This document shows, in pieces, positions 22,345 to 36,739 of a DNA stretch of 64,000 nucleotides. The translations under genes and the position numbers were made by a program. Each line of letters starts with the position of its first letter. The first letter of the stretch is position 1. The notes under the pieces were generated by a model that worked only from the letters and a program-made list of their open reading frames with translations, had not been told where the DNA came from and made no database searches. The DNA is from Ampullaceana balthica (lineage: Eukaryota; Mollusca; Gastropoda; Lymnaeidae): the NCBI GenBank assembly GCA_944989445.1, contig CALYLW010000182.1, positions 1,054,501 through 1,118,500 on the forward strand. The letters are read 5' to 3'.

Positions 22345-25300
22345 AATGGCGCCGCGACCACTAGATGAGAATAAACAAGGGCTTGAAGCTTATTTTTTGA
22401 CAAAAATGAGTTAATCACACATCGACGGAGATTCGCCTTGGGGCCTACAACTAGGGGATATGTTGTCCAATGTTTGGTTACAGATCTATCAACATATGGT
22501 ACACACACACCTTAAAAACGCAGAGAAAGTAGCGTCCAAGCTGAGTATCGTCGAGCCAATTTTGCAGGAAAGTAGCAAGAATTAGACAACGCGAGGTATA
22601 CTCTTAACACGATTTATACGGCATTCCAATTAATAATTAACAAATGTATTCATCCATAATATTCATTAATTGATTTAAAGACAGGTCCTATCTACACCAT
22701 AATCCCGACACTGAAAAAAGGGCTTTGATATCTTAAGGTTTACAAAAAAAAACAGAATAAACCCGGGACCCGGCACCAATCAATGAGATGCTTTTATGTA
22801 AATACGCCGGTACGGGTGGTGTTGTATCAAGAAATGGCTGACGTCGGTCACTGCCTAGCTTAGTTTTTCAAGTAATCCCCATGCAGCCGTCTTGCAAGTG
22901 AATAATGACAACTCCAATGAGTAATCCAGCAGTGCCTACAACTAACCACTGCAATGTATAGTTTTCTGGTTAGTCCATCCTTTTTCTGTTGCTCTCTATC
23001 TTCTTCCTTAGATAGGCACTAAATCTTCCTACTTTCATTAGGTTCTTCATCCTCTCAACTATCTCTTGCTATCCAGTTCTAACTCCTTTATGGACACTGC
23101 TCCTTAGCTCTTAGTGAACCTAACTCGCTCTTTCCTTTCTCCGTAATCTCTCTCTTTCTGAAGAAAGGACATGTAATAATTTTTATTCAATGATATTGTG
23201 TCTTCTTCTTCTAAATGCAAAATAGTTATAATATTGAGCGGCTTGATGCCATCATAATCGATAACGAGGTCAGGTGTGTAGTTACAGTTACACACTCTCG
23301 AGTCTTTTGTCTGTATCTCATTTAAAGAATAATGCAGATGCATAACAGAAGTTAATATTTTTTTCAGTTGCTTTATAAAAAATACTTTTTAACACATATC
23401 ATCTTATATAGTCCCGATAAGTTCCATTTCTATTTACTTACAATATAAGTTAAGGCTCTTTAAAGTTTTAGTTTGGTAAGCCTTTACTTTAGTTTTAATA
23501 CTCACTTTATTTTTTTTCCCAGCATTTCTTCATCCCACTCATAGTCAGAGTCTCACTTGCACCTTCTGATGCCAGCATCGCATACATTCAATGAGAGTGA
23601 AAACTCAGACTGCAGCAGAAACACTCAAAAACTGCAGTCAAACTCCTGAGACATGTCCAAGAGTAGGCCAAGACACACCTTTGATAGGTCAAACTAATTT
23701 AGAAATAGGAGCATCTAACAGTGACACTAATGGCAGTAAGAAGTCTGACAATGGGAAAGAGACAACGCAATCCTGAGAATTGGAAATGCAATCACAAAGG
23801 AACAAATTGATTGTCTGAAGCTGGGCACGTGCTTACATAAATATAAGGAACTAAGGTTGTGCTTTCCTGAAATGTAAATCTCAGTCACTAAAAGACTGTA
23901 ACAAGATTTGCAAGTTTAAATGTGAAACACAAAATTTCAACAACTGATAGAGTGGAAAACATTTTCAAAAACTCTTTATACGCTTCATTACGATCAAAAG
24001 CATTCATATATTTTAAATACTACTAGTCAATAGTTTTTAAAAAAATGTGCAGAAAATGAACTCTAGTCGGCTTAAACACATGATTTTATTATAGCTTTAG
24101 CTGCAGGTTGGCAGGCTCTATGTAGAGTTTTGACAAGAACTTATTATCTTGGCACTCTGGCCAATAAAGTCAACAAAATGGTATACAAACACACATAATA
24201 AAAAATCTTTGTTACTGGGCACACGCATGCAGAGATGGAAGAGGCAAACACATCAAGAAAATAAATCTCAGAGATAGAGTAGAAAAAACTGTGATTGATC
24301 ATATATCAATAGCTTTCCTTGTGTGCGATCACACTACTGTAGGAAATCTACACAAAAAGAGTTTTTATACAGTGTGACCCGTTAATATAAATAAAATGTA
24401 TGATCTATTTGTAGAGCACAGTCACTTGAACACGTGAGGTCAAACACACTGTTAAAAGGTTCTTATTATAGATACATTTTTTACATCACAGAGTTTATTA
24501 ATATTAACTTTCACACTAGAAGAGAAGGATCGATGTGATCTCTGTGATGTGTCAACAGTGGCACACAAGAGCAAAATACCTATAACAGATAGAAAGAGTC
24601 AGAAAACTATGCTTCTTCAACATTGAGACATAAAAATGCAATGCGCATAGCAGCTCAGCGAATGACCTGAAAGTCATGAGTCATGTCTGATGTTGTTATA
24701 AGGCTTGTTGATTTGCAACAATGTCATTTCTCTCCCCACGGCTGACATCAGTTCTCTACAGATGCAAAATTGAAATGTTATAATTTAACTAGATAGATTC
24801 TTCTAAAGTAAACAAGAGAGAGTCTATTTCATCTAGCATTATGTGTGTATTTTCGGTCAGAAATGAATTATCTGAGAGTCTCGAGTCGAAAGGCGCGATG
24901 GCCTAGGCTACGCCGGCGGCTCGGCGGGGCATGAGTCAGGCGTGCGCGTTCGGTGGACTAACTGGTCCGAGCATCGTGCGACTACCGGACGGATCCTGAA
25001 AAAACCCCAACTATCTCCTCCCGCAGGCAATGCCAAAGTCTCGATATCGGTTGAGGGTTAGCGTGCTAGTCACGAGCTCGGACTATATTGACTACAGATC
25101 TCGCTGAAAGCGATCTCCCTAGACAAGGCATCTTATAAATGCATTGTCGTGATGATGTACAACATCAACAGTACCGGCTCGTTGAGGGCTCGTCAAAATC
25201 CGAACGATCACCAACCGTTCACCAAGTGGACCAGTTCGTCTCGAATTTTACTAGCACGCCATTGAGGCACTCGGCTGTGCCAGGCTCTTGTAGGGCTCAG

Positions 25301-27400
25301 GCTGCGCCAGTACGGCATTAGCATAACAGCGGTTACCGCGATAGAACGCAGCGGACCAGCCACAGACTCTGGAGGATACCTTCGCAATGGGGGTTGCACG
25401 CTACTAGGTAGGAGTCGTCGAGTACCCCACCCGCTACAATTGCGCGGCGCGTCCTGCTAACCAGTTGTGAAACTCGTATGCTGTTTGGCCGGTGGGTGGT
25501 CGGGCGATGGCGCGGATGTGGTAGCGGGTCTAGTCAAAGAGGACAAAATTGGACCCCATCGCTAGGTATGACATTCTCCGTCCCACTCCTGCCTTGTGCG
25601 AGGCCAACTAGTGGGCAGCATCATCTCGACTCTCTGTCTCTTAGCGATGCCACAGGTGTCTGGCCGCTTCAGACAGTCGACACACCGCCTCCGTTTTCCA
25701 CGCTCGGTCAACCGTCCATTTTCGCTGCGGGGAGGCGGGGCCAGTTAGCTGGGTTGTCCCTTTTCAGGCAAGACCTCATGAGAGCGCACTAGGCTCGGCG
25801 GCTGTCTGGATTCTCTTTACCACACTGCATACATGTAGGAGGCCCAATCTGGGTAGAGCCTGCCTGGCCATGCATATAGCTTCAGTCTTGCGCTTGTAAA
25901 AATCACGCCTTTGAAAGGATTATCCTCGAATCAGACAGATATGGACGATAACACAGACATCTGTAACATAGTGAGTGATCCTGTGTGTCCACTACGGTCA
26001 AAACTAAATCAATTAGGCCCATAATCTATCATATGCAGTTGTCTTCATCGCTGAAACACAACTATTTACGACACAACCGCTAAACGCATGACACTACATT
26101 GAGTCTCAGTCACCACGTGAGAATTTAGTAGTGTTCCTGTGTCGACGTCTTGTGTTGCAGAGATTTGTATGATGAAACTATGCATTCACGTAAATTGACG
26201 AAGAAGCCTTAAAAGCAGCTACTGACAGTTCGGTTTTCCGATGCTCTAATATCAGTCTAATTACGTAGTCCTCTAAGAACTCGTAAATCAGAGAAAAATC
26301 TCTTTGATATTTAGTCAGATGAGGGCAATATGACTTTATCAAGATTTTGCAAAACGCATTCCGGTTCCCCATGTGCTGAGCGATATTTAACTATTCAATG
26401 TGGATAAATATTCCAAATGTATCTGCCGCTATACATATTTAATACAAATATGAGCCAAATGGGTTGTGTGGCAAATTTAATGCATCAGAGACACGTTAGA
26501 CTCAGTTTGCTAGATCACACTAAATTTACGAATAACGCTATTTTGTACAAGACGTTAAGTGTGTGTCACATCAGGCACTATTCAACTCTCGCCACGTGCT
26601 GAATGTATTGATGCCTCGTGCCATATGATTGCAATTCTTTTACTAATAATCTGTCTGCGGCAAAGAAAATCGGACACTTAAACAGAAATGTTAAATATAT
26701 ACATGCCAGAAATAGATACGGCAGTATTACAGTAACACACTTAAGTAACATACAAATGATAGCATTTTCTTTTTTCTCTTTACCTAGTCAACATGTGTAA
26801 AATGTAGCAAAGTCAACACGAACAGTATTTTGTTTCTGTGTGTATAAATAAAAAACATTTTATTTTACATAAAAGTTACAGTTTAATGTTAGTACAAACT
26901 ACAAATAAATAACAATACATTGAAAAATATATAAACAAATATTGTCTGTCTTTGATTAAATATAATCTCTTTGTTGTTTATTTTATGTTGTCTATATCAG
27001 TATTAGAGCTACTTAATCTAAGATAATAGTCACTTTTTCTTTAAATAAACAATAAAATTATAGTGTAAAAAATATAGAACCTTGTTATAATTAATTGAAA
27101 TGGCATTTTCAGAATTAAAAGGTTCTATTGAAAATTTAAAAAAATTCATATAAAATCTAAATTAACACCAAAAAAAATTACATTCAATGGTAAAACCTTG
27201 TATTGAGTAGTACAAACAGAATGCAATTACAACTTTGGGCCAAAATATTATCTCGTCTTGGATGGACTGTATAGTTTGTCACGTACCAAAACTATCTAAA
27301 ACTTTTGGCAAACGCTGCGACATATCTCCGTTCGACTCAATAAAGGTCACAAATAGGAACCAACTGTTCATTCGAAGTGCATTTGGCGTAATATAATGAT
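22345..27400 (+). pseudogene. Mirror copy of the 4.0-kb DNA transposon
   Basis: The copy runs from a corrupted inverted-repeat end near 22350-22390 (AATAAACAAGGGCTTGAAGC preserved) to about 27.4 kb. Exon 1 start ATGGCTGACGTC is near 22834. The exon 2 N-terminus (KNCSQTPETCP, PLIGQTNLEIGASNSDTNGS) is readable at 23618-23740. Every later segment is shifted by indels. The retroposon insert corresponds to about 24880-25880, expanded from 718 bp to about 1 kb. It is not an independent insertion, because flanking sequence is mirrored too. Confidence 0.75.
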
Positions 27401-29339
27401 GTCCGACTAAGAGCATAGATTATAATGTAACTAGGTTCGTGTTGATATGTTCACTACTCTAGACCTTGGTTATAAAATTATCTGAACGATGTTCAACAAG
27501 CGTTATGTTCATTGTATTTGTATGTTCTAACATTCATTACGTAAGGTGGAAATTTATTAAATTCTTACATTACAGTATACTTTATTGCCAGTGAGTTATT
27601 TAACAGTCTATAATTACACACGATCACGCACACAGCACAGTATATGATCATCATATATTATAGTATTATATATATCATAGAGAGAGAGAGAGAGGGAGAG
27701 AGATAGATAATTTCTAGTGTGTCAACCAGCACAATAGCGACAACTAAAAACAGATGACGAAAACGACTAGGATGGACAGACATGTTCTACATGAAATACG
27801 ACAGACAAGACAATGATTTTGCTTAAGTGTATTGTTTGTGTTTTGGCCGCCGACCTGTGGCTATCTGCGGGAGTCTGGCACGCTTAGGTCACGAAGTTCT
27901 AAAGTGTACCTACGAGTCAATGGGACTCATTACTGTTCTACATTGTGCGGGCTCTCTACAGCCAATTGTTTTTATGAGACCACTTGTCGTTGTGTCACCT
28001 AGTCGTTTTGTGTATAATTATGCGAACCTTATATCATATATATATTATATATATATATATATTTATATGTATGAGTAGATATATGTATATACATAGTCTG
28101 TGTATATAACTGCTGTACACGAATTAGCTCATATGTATCTCATTCAACTTATTATTGGTGTTGAATGCCTGAAATAATTATCATGTTTTTTGAACACGTC
28201 TCGTGAAGAAATATACCTGTCTGGAAGTGAGATCTGTGTGAAGTCATCTTGAGAACATATTTTCAATGGCAAGAACTTAAAGTAATGCATAAATGTGAAA
28301 ACTCTAAAGCTCTCTTACTTTTTTAGTTTATTTTCTGTAAACTCTCAGTATTGGGGATTTTTGCATTGTCTGTGAAGATAATGACTGTCATCACGCGTAT
28401 TTTTTACTACAATGCTGAAGCATACTGGTGACGAAATAAATTTGCAGACAGCCACTGTAGGCATTATGCCATACCTTGTTCCCCTTCACCTCCTTTTTCT
28501 ATCATTCGCACTATAGCTTAGCTGCAAGGCAGCAGTTGAGTTTTGAAACGCACAGTGAGTTAAGACAGATACAGTCTTTGATAATGTTTGTCGCTAGTTT
28601 GGACAAGTAGATAAATGTCTTGTAGTTATGTGCTCATATATAAGGTATGGCTAGAAGCAAAATCCCGCACTCTGTAGCGGAAGTGTGCTGACTCGTTATA
28701 GTCCAAGTATCGCTTATAGGCTGAGGTTGCGTGTTATTACAATTTTATTTGCCAAGTTGAAATGTCAGATTCATGCCTATTTGAGTTAAAATCCTAATGA
28801 GAGATCATGAGATATTGCCATTTTACTGGCAATGATTTTGTTTTAAAAAAAAAAAAAAAAAAAAAAACCTTCTTAAATAGTCAAGTCGCGCTTTTAAAAA
28901 AACCGCATAACCCTTACTTAATTAAAAGTGAGTAATGCAAGTTAAATTAAAAATAAGATGCATTGCCGACCCCATCCGCAAATAAGAAATAAATACTAAA
29001 ATTTTACCCCACCTTTTTTCATAAATTCATTCCCACTTGTTCAAAATTAGCGCTATAACATAATAGGTGTTTATCTTCCTCTTACCCCCGAAAGAGCTCT
29101 ACCAACACTCTTCACATTCAACAAATTTAATATAACATTAACGGAACCTAACTGCATCGTAAATAAAAACAAACTATGTAAAGATATATAATTAATTTGA
29201 TAACCACACAAGTTGAGTCTATGTGGGAAAATCAAGAGAACATGTAGGCACCTATCCCTTTAAAAGGCAAAAGCTAAGAAACTCATAGCCGCAACCAAAA
29301 ACCAAATAATAAAATTTATAAACTTATCTAAATTACGGA

Positions 29340-30010
29340 CTAATTTTTTTTTTTATAATTTTTAAAATTAAAAAAAATTAATAATAAAAAAATAAAGTAA
29401 TTTTTTTTAAGTAAAATTATACATTTTTAAATTTTTGTTTAAAAATAAAAAGTATTTAAAATATTGAATATTTATTTAATAAAATACAAAAATTTAAATA
29501 ATAAAAAAATTAAAATTAAGAAAATATAAAAAAAGAAATTTATATAATTAGTTTTATTTTAAAAAAAAACAAAAACCGGTCGTATTAAAAATTAAAGATA
29601 AACAATGTGCAACTCACCAATATTTAAGACCATATAATAGACACTAGCGTGGTCCGCGCATAAAATTAAAAGTCATGTTATAAAAGTAAATGTACTGGAC
29701 AAAACTAATAACTCCCTTCTTCCATCTTGACGTATTCATAATTATTTGTATACAGGGAAATTATCTATTTAAATAAACAAATTTCTTTTATATTTTATTT
29801 TTTGTTTTTTATTTTTTATTTTTTTATATTTGGTATCAGATTTTTTATATTTTTATGTGTCAAAAGCTCTTTCTCTATAATTTTAAAACGATTTATAGAT
29901 TTACAGTTTATTTAGCAATGTGAGATAAAAACTGCTTAGAAAAAAGAGGGAATCTTTTTTTGTTTTTTTTTATATTTTATTATTTTTTTTTTTTTTTGGT
30001 TTTTTATTTT

Positions 30011-30048
<38 letters not shown>

Positions 30049-30277
30049 TTTTTTATTATTATTTTTTTTTTATTTTTTTTTTTTTTTTTGTTTTTTTTTT
30101 TTTTTATTTTTTTTTATTTTTTTTTTTTGTTATTTTTTTTATTATTTTTTTTTTTTTTTATTTTTTTTTGGTTTATTTTTTTTTTATTTATTTTTTTTTT
30201 TTAATAATTTTTTTTTTTTGTTTTTTTTTATTTTTTATATTTTTTTTTTTTTTTTTTTTTTTTGTTATTTTTTATTT

Positions 30278-30318
<41 letters not shown>

Positions 30319-30345
30319 TTTTTTTATTTTTTTTTTTTGTTCGCC
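29340..30345. repeat. Low-complexity AT tract with long poly-T
   Basis: 29340-29570 is nearly pure A/T. About 29957-30340 is almost unbroken T with sparse A or G. In the left arm the matching position (about 8893-8915) has GGAACAGATTCC with only a handful of extra T, so roughly 400 bp were gained here. The 141-codon Phe-rich ORF at 29960-30385 is an artefact of this tract. Confidence 0.85.
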
Positions 30346-31413
30346 TAACCTACTAAATCAAATCCCACCCCGAAAAGGAGTGTAGTATCCCATTTTGGCT
30401 ACCTACCCCAACGCCCCCCATCATTATCGCCGACCCAAGGAGCGTTGTGCGTGTGTTCACAAACTTAAGTGACGTAGCTGATTAATCTCTTGTGATGGAG
30501 GTTGCTGGAATCACTCACTGAGACTAGTACATTCCCGCCCCTATTCGAAAAGGATACCAATAAATAAAAAACCAAAATCCACTGAGAAATCTTTTAGGAC
30601 GCTTACCATATACATTAATTTACCATATTTTTTTTCTAGTAATTGAAATTAAAACAATGCATCCTCCCAATGTTGGCTGGTCGGTAAGGGGAGGGCCATT
30701 CAGAGCTTAGCTGGTTGGCTGTATGCAAACAAAGACACGTACATTAAAATCTACCTTATAATCATGTTAAAATTTGATAATCCACAAGATAACATATGAC
30801 CTGTTTACAACAGACTGCTTCGATTGATGTAGTACATCAAATCAATTGTGATCTAAGAACCGCTAGCTCTACCGTTTGGTTTCACCGCTTCATGCCCGTT
30901 ACCACAAAAATCTTACAAGTTAATGTAAGTAAAAAGCGTAAGTATTTCTAAAAAAACACCCACCAACATCGACGCGTAAAAGCCAAAAGCACCGTCGGGC
31001 CTCAACCCCACCTCTACGTCCCGGGTACGATCCACACTCGTCCCCTCCCAGACATCTAGGTCCCTGCTCATCGAGACTCGGGAATTGGGGGAGCGTCTTT
31101 AGCACCCCCCACCAGGCCTCCTCACCTCCCCCCACGCCCCCCGAAAAGTGAACTTACTCGTCGAGCTTTTTACAAGGGCCTTGACAAGTGTCCAAAAAAT
31201 GATTTGAATTAGGATTTAGATGTGTAGATAATATTATTAAAAGAGTCAAAACGTCCCACGGAATCTCCTTTTTTTATTTTTCTTTTCTTTTTTTTTTTTT
31301 TTTTTATTCCTTTTTTTTTTTTCTTTTTTTTTCTTTAAAAGGGGAAGGGGGGTATCTATTAGATAAGAATTAAAAACCGTTTTAAAAAGCGTTTGATTAT
31401 AATTGTTCCGAAT

Positions 31414-31452
<39 letters not shown>

Positions 31453-31516
31453 CTTCCCACGTGGTCAACTCTAGGTCTTGACTTTTAGTCCTGTTTTCTG
31501 ATATATCTAGATCACA

Positions 31517-31812
31517 GTGCTTCTTACATACGCTTTCGCTCCTTCGGCTTCTACGCCTGCTACTAATCTCTTTCCCTCATCAAAGTGGTGGTTCCGCGGA
31601 CCGGATGCCAGTCCGTGGGGCCATAGCCGGCTTCGTGTGGTGAGAGGGTTGGCCCGAAGGTCGGCGCAGATGTTCTCCGATGTTCTCAAAAAAATGGACA
31701 ACGACAAAAAAAATTGTCAGTGCAGGGAAAATAGTGCAACCGGTTCCTGGTACAATGGAAAAAAATTCCTGCTGGACCGCAATACTAAAAAGTATGAGAA
31801 GCACTGTTCTAG
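31517..31812 (-). mobile_element. Mirror copy of the hAT MITE, with extra bases
   Basis: It is the reverse complement of 7988-8172, with GAAGCACTG-type ends and the same ATCTAGA flanks. It contains an unmatched burst of about 45 bp near its start, so it is 295 bp instead of 185. It shows the insertion-rich corruption of this arm. Confidence 0.75.
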
Positions 31813-32435
31813 ATAATAATGGTAAATGAGCCCATTTTAAATTTAGGTCAAGATATTCATTAACTTTATTGAATGCATCAAATTCTTGACATTGCATCGA
31901 GAGGAGACACAAAACAACTTTTCTTCTGCTTCAGTCTCTTTTTTAAGGCATTAATTTTAAAATATCACAGAAATGATACGTGATACAGACAAGTCAGTGG
32001 ATTAAGATATTGTCACTCGTGTCAATATAAATGAAGTAGGTTAGATTTAGGTGTTCTTCGTATATAGTGCGTAGGTAAGAAATCTACATATTGTCAAATT
32101 TTTAAAAAATGCATTTTCTGGAAGGAACCGTTTAATAATGGCATATTTTCCAAGCGTCACACGACGATGACGTAGTCTTAAAAATTTTTTAATATACTAG
32201 CGGATTGGTAGTCGGATATTAATATTTATAAATTAATATTAATGTCCCACAGCCCGTATATGATCTTGACACTTACCTCCCAAGAATTCCCTTATTTTGG
32301 AACCTACCAAGTTCATGGTTATAGTTCACCCCTCCTGTTCCGCCGACCGATCTCTGTCTTACTGGATGCTGCCCGTCAGTCTCAATTGAGGGATTTTAAA
32401 AAAAATAAACATTTTAAAAAAAAATTTAATTTTAA

Positions 32436-32996
32436 AATAATTTTTTTTTTTTTTTTTTAAAAATTTTTTTTTTATTTGTTTTTTTTTTTTTTTTTTTTTG
32501 TTTTTTCTTTTCTAAAAACAAAAAGTATACAGACAAAAACAAAAGAGGAAACCGAGACATGAGGCTACGAAGCGCGGTTTAACACTTTTGATGAATCAAA
32601 TCCAAGTAGGTCAGGATGTTTAAACAAAATTTGTAGTATTCCCGCTTTTCACCAGCGCACACATGTCCATTAAAATACAATATAAGCTATGAGAAGGATG
32701 GTTAACACAAGTTCGTTTCTAAGGGGGTAAAATGGGGACATGGTTTTTTTTTTTAAAAGCTTCACGTGGTGTTACGAAATTACAATGTATATATCCACTA
32801 AATAATAAATATAAAATACTTAAATGTGACCATAAAATGTGAATTGAAACATACTTATTTTCCCAAAAAGAAATCAAGATAAATCTTGTTGTTTTTATTT
32901 TTTTTGTTTTTTTTTTTTTTTTTTTTTTTGTGTGTGTAGAGTTTTTTTTTTTTTATTTTTTTTTTTATTTTTTTTTTTTTTTTTTGTTTTTTTTTT

Positions 32997-33036
<40 letters not shown>

Positions 33037-33055
33037 TTTTTGGGGGGGGGGGGGG
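32436..33055. repeat. Repeated poly-T tracts
   Basis: Two long T-rich runs (about 32436-32520 and 32893-33050) are followed by a G-run. They fall opposite short homopolymers in the left arm near 7.1-7.45 kb. The Phe-rich and Lys-rich ORFs on the two strands are trivial translations. Confidence 0.8.
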
Positions 33056-34974
33056 TCCAAGAAAATTGTGACGGTACAACTCTTTTTAAAGGGAGTGGGG
33101 GCTCTAATTTATTTGGTGACGCAGAGGTAGTGCGTGTGACGAGTGGGGGAGGGAGGTAGTGTCAACAAATCCTCGGGGGACAAACAAAAAAAAATCGCGT
33201 GACGTCATTTATGGACGGCCGCCCTATAGAAGCCATCATACTTTTAAAATTTTATGCAATTGCCTCACACACACACGTTGCTAACCATAATTTAAAAATG
33301 TCTGAAAAAAAAATAAAAATGATAAAAAAAAGGATTCAACGCGTCTGTTAATAAAGTGTCATAATCTTTCTTAAAAATGATTATTTAAAGTGCGAATTTT
33401 AGAAATGGCCTATGCTATTCTGAATAACAAAAGAGTTAGGATGACATAAAAACTGTCACTTCGCAATTAATATATTAATTATCGTTTTCAGGATCACTTC
33501 ATTAAATATTAGATCAAGTTTTGTTTATACCTTCGGCTTAGCGATAAAAGTTTATATTGTATAGTGTATTAAAGCTTAAGTAATGCTGTAAGAGTTTATT
33601 TGACATAAGGCCTAATCACGATTTCCAAACATAAAAAGTAAAGACTATCTACAACATCTAAGGTTATTAAAATTAAATGTCAAATAAGGAATTAAATTTT
33701 TTTTTTTTTTTTTTTTAAATCCCAATATTTTTAAAAAATATTTCATTGCTTGTAAAATAAATTAATCACAAAATGAGCATCGGTGAAAAAAATTAAAAAT
33801 AAAAATAATGTAAAAAACGCATATGTACGACATAAAATATACAGCTAAATTCATGATTTTTTTTTATATATTATTATATTTTTTGTTTGTTTTTGGGTTT
33901 GATTTTACTATTTCGAGAAATCTAACCCCCCATGTCATAGTTAACCATTATTTATAAAAAAACACAAAAATAAAAAAAAAAAAAAAAAAGCACACTGTAA
34001 ATTTATTATAAATTAAGGGGTAATATTTTTTTATATATTTAGCGATTTTTATTTTTTTTTTTTATAAAAATTTTAATTATTATGTTTTATGGAACTTTTA
34101 CTGAGCCGAAGGCTGTAGACAGTATATTATTGGGGTATTGAATAGCAACCATGAACATAGCCTATTAAGATAATATTTTTTTTTGTATTTTTTTTTTTCT
34201 TTTTTATATTTTATATATTTTTATTTCCCAGAACAAATCTTATCTCTGTGCCAAAAAGGCTGGACAGTTATGCTATTTACTAGCCGACCACAAAAAAATG
34301 GTCCTCTTGATATATTTTACGACAAGACTACCGCATCTGTTAACGACAATTGTATATTAATTACAATATTTGCAAAACAGCGTCCTATGAGATAAAGGTA
34401 AATAAGATTAAATCAAAGAATTAGGCTATATTTTTTTTCGCTCACTAGTTTAAACAAAAAAAACAAAAAAAAAAAACCCAAACAAATTCAATATTTTATG
34501 TTAAAAAAATATCATGATAAACCATGTAACGAAATATTGATTATTAAAAAATGCCCTAGCTATTTTAATCCATCATCAAGTGTAATGAACAAAACAAAAT
34601 CAATTCGCAATACCAAAATAAATGGGGGGGGGTAAGCGGTTTCCCGCGACTGACTTTAAATATTAGGTTTACTAAACTATGGTAATAGATCCGGTAGCCA
34701 AAGTTTAAATAAGAATATATGAGGAATAGGTTATGTAAAAAAAAAACAAATAGAGCTTATTGAAAAAATTAACAAAAACAAAATTGTAAAGGTTCTAACA
34801 TTAACCAACCCACCTCGGGCCCCACTGCTCCCAAAACAGCCATTCATCCCAAGGCCCAAGATCTGCCCCCGACATGATAAACAGAAACTGCCCGTTCCTA
34901 ATAACCGACATTTTAGAACGCGCACCGTCTAACAAAAAGAAGACCATTCAACAGCACAATCCTTACTCCCATAA

Positions 34975-36300
34975 TAACTCCCACAGGTTTTTACACCTGT
35001 CTCTAAACTTGTAACCCGCCCCACAAACCCAGGCCCCCACTAAATCCCATCCCAAACCCCGCTCTCCCTCCCCTCATCTCAGTCCCCCCCACCACCCGCT
35101 CCCCCTTGCCCCCCCCCAACCTTCGCCACCTCTCCCCCCCCTACCCCCACCCTCCTCCCCCTATTAACCTCCCACCTCCCTTCCCCCACCCCATCTCGCC
35201 CCCCCAATTGTCTCCAATATCGCCTCCCTGCCCACCGCCCGCCCCCCCCCCCCCCCTATACCCCCCAACGCCCAATCACCCCATCCACTAAAATTCCTAA
35301 ATACCCAACCCACCATTAACACACCTCTCTATATCACCAGCACCCAAACACTCCCCTACCCCACCTACCCCTCCCCAAGTGGCCCCCACAAACAAGTAAT
35401 ACACACCTCCCCTCCCCAGCACACGACCAGATCGCATGGTTTCCCCGTACACTTTTCCCCAGGAACATCACAATATATAAGCCTTTCAGCCTCCCGATTT
35501 TGGACTCACCCCACTCCTCGCCATACTCTCCGCGCCCGTCTCTTCCCAAATAACGAAAATCAAGTTGGTTACCCCCCCCCCCACCCCCCCTGACCCTTCC
35601 CCCTAAACATCTCAAATACCGGCCTTAGCGCCCCTTCGGTTTAGGTGGGGTTGGTCATCTAACAATATATATGGTTGAACAAAAACCTACAATAAGGTTA
35701 ACTTATAAAATATTATAATACAACTATTGGACAATCTGCATTCTATATCTACTGCAATTATATCTATAATACTACGCCCCTCTCTCATAAACCACCACCC
35801 TAAAAACCCCTCATCAAATATCCTCCGTAAACCCCCCTGCCGTGCAGACCTCTCCCCCCCTGCCCCCCCACCCCCCCTCCTTTAAGTCTTTTCTTTCTGT
35901 CGTCCTTTCTTCGTCTCTGTTTGTATGGCCCGATCTCCTTTTCTTCCCTCGCTCACCTTCTCGCTCACTACCACCAAAGCCGGCTCAAACGGAGAGTGAG
36001 GAGGTATACACCAAGCCCCCAGACCTCTACACCTGACTCAGTTTCCTTGTCTGACGAATGTGTGCATGTCTCCCCATGTTCTCCCTCGGCTCCCTCAGAC
36101 CCCACTCCCCACCAACCTCCTAAGCCCTACACCCACCACGCCATCGCCCCCCATATTACCCCCCACGCCCCCGCCACCAACTCATACGTCGTCTCCCCCA
36201 CCCCGCCCCCCCCCACCCCCCAGCCACAACCACCCCCCACCTCCTCATCCACCTCCGTTGCTGTTACCCCGGCCAGCCCCCCCCGACTATAAACACCATC
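34975..36300. repeat. C-rich low-complexity stretch in the inverted arm
   Basis: About 1.3 kb is dominated by CCC and CCACC runs, with no match to the left arm, which at this place (about 5.3-5.6 kb) is AT-rich. Several Pro-rich ORFs result. The change in composition inside otherwise mirrored sequence marks it as unreliable. Confidence 0.7.
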
Positions 36301-36739
36301 CAAAGTTGGTCTCCCGTCCCGGTCATTAGGCTTTTTTTGCTAGTACTCCGTGGCAAGCGTCTAAAAACAGAAAGTGTCGACAAAGGTGGAAACATATCAC
36401 AACCAATAGCAAAATATAACGCACAACATGACAAAAACACCAACTTATTTTCTTTTTATTAATTAAATAAAAATTATTGAAGTAAACACATATTTGTTAT
36501 AATTATCTTATTTTTTAATAATTTTTTTATGTGTTATTTTTTTTTTTTTTTTGTAATAAACGTGGTTTGTTTGTATGAAAATAAAAAATTTAAAAAAAAA
36601 CCAACAGTCTCCCTTAATTTAACTTCATTTGAACATTAAAAAACTTCATTAAACTCCGCCCCACGTAACACAGGAGGCCCGGCAGGCACAGTACCGTACT
36701 CGACGACGCTGCGAATGCCGTAGACCAGCCGTCACTACT

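Noticed and set aside
22345..27400. A second, independent insertion of the 4-kb transposon
   Set aside because: Flanking sequences, including unrelated elements and their target duplications, are mirrored as well, so it is part of the large inverted copy.
29960..30385. 141-codon Phe-rich ORF
   Set aside because: It is the translation of a poly-T tract absent from the mirrored arm. No start context or domain.
32855..33159. Lys-rich and Phe-rich ORFs on opposite strands
   Set aside because: Both are readings of the same homopolymer run in the corrupted arm.
35106..36329. Pro-rich ORFs resembling extensin-like proteins
   Set aside because: They arise from C-rich low-complexity sequence inside the unreliable inverted arm.
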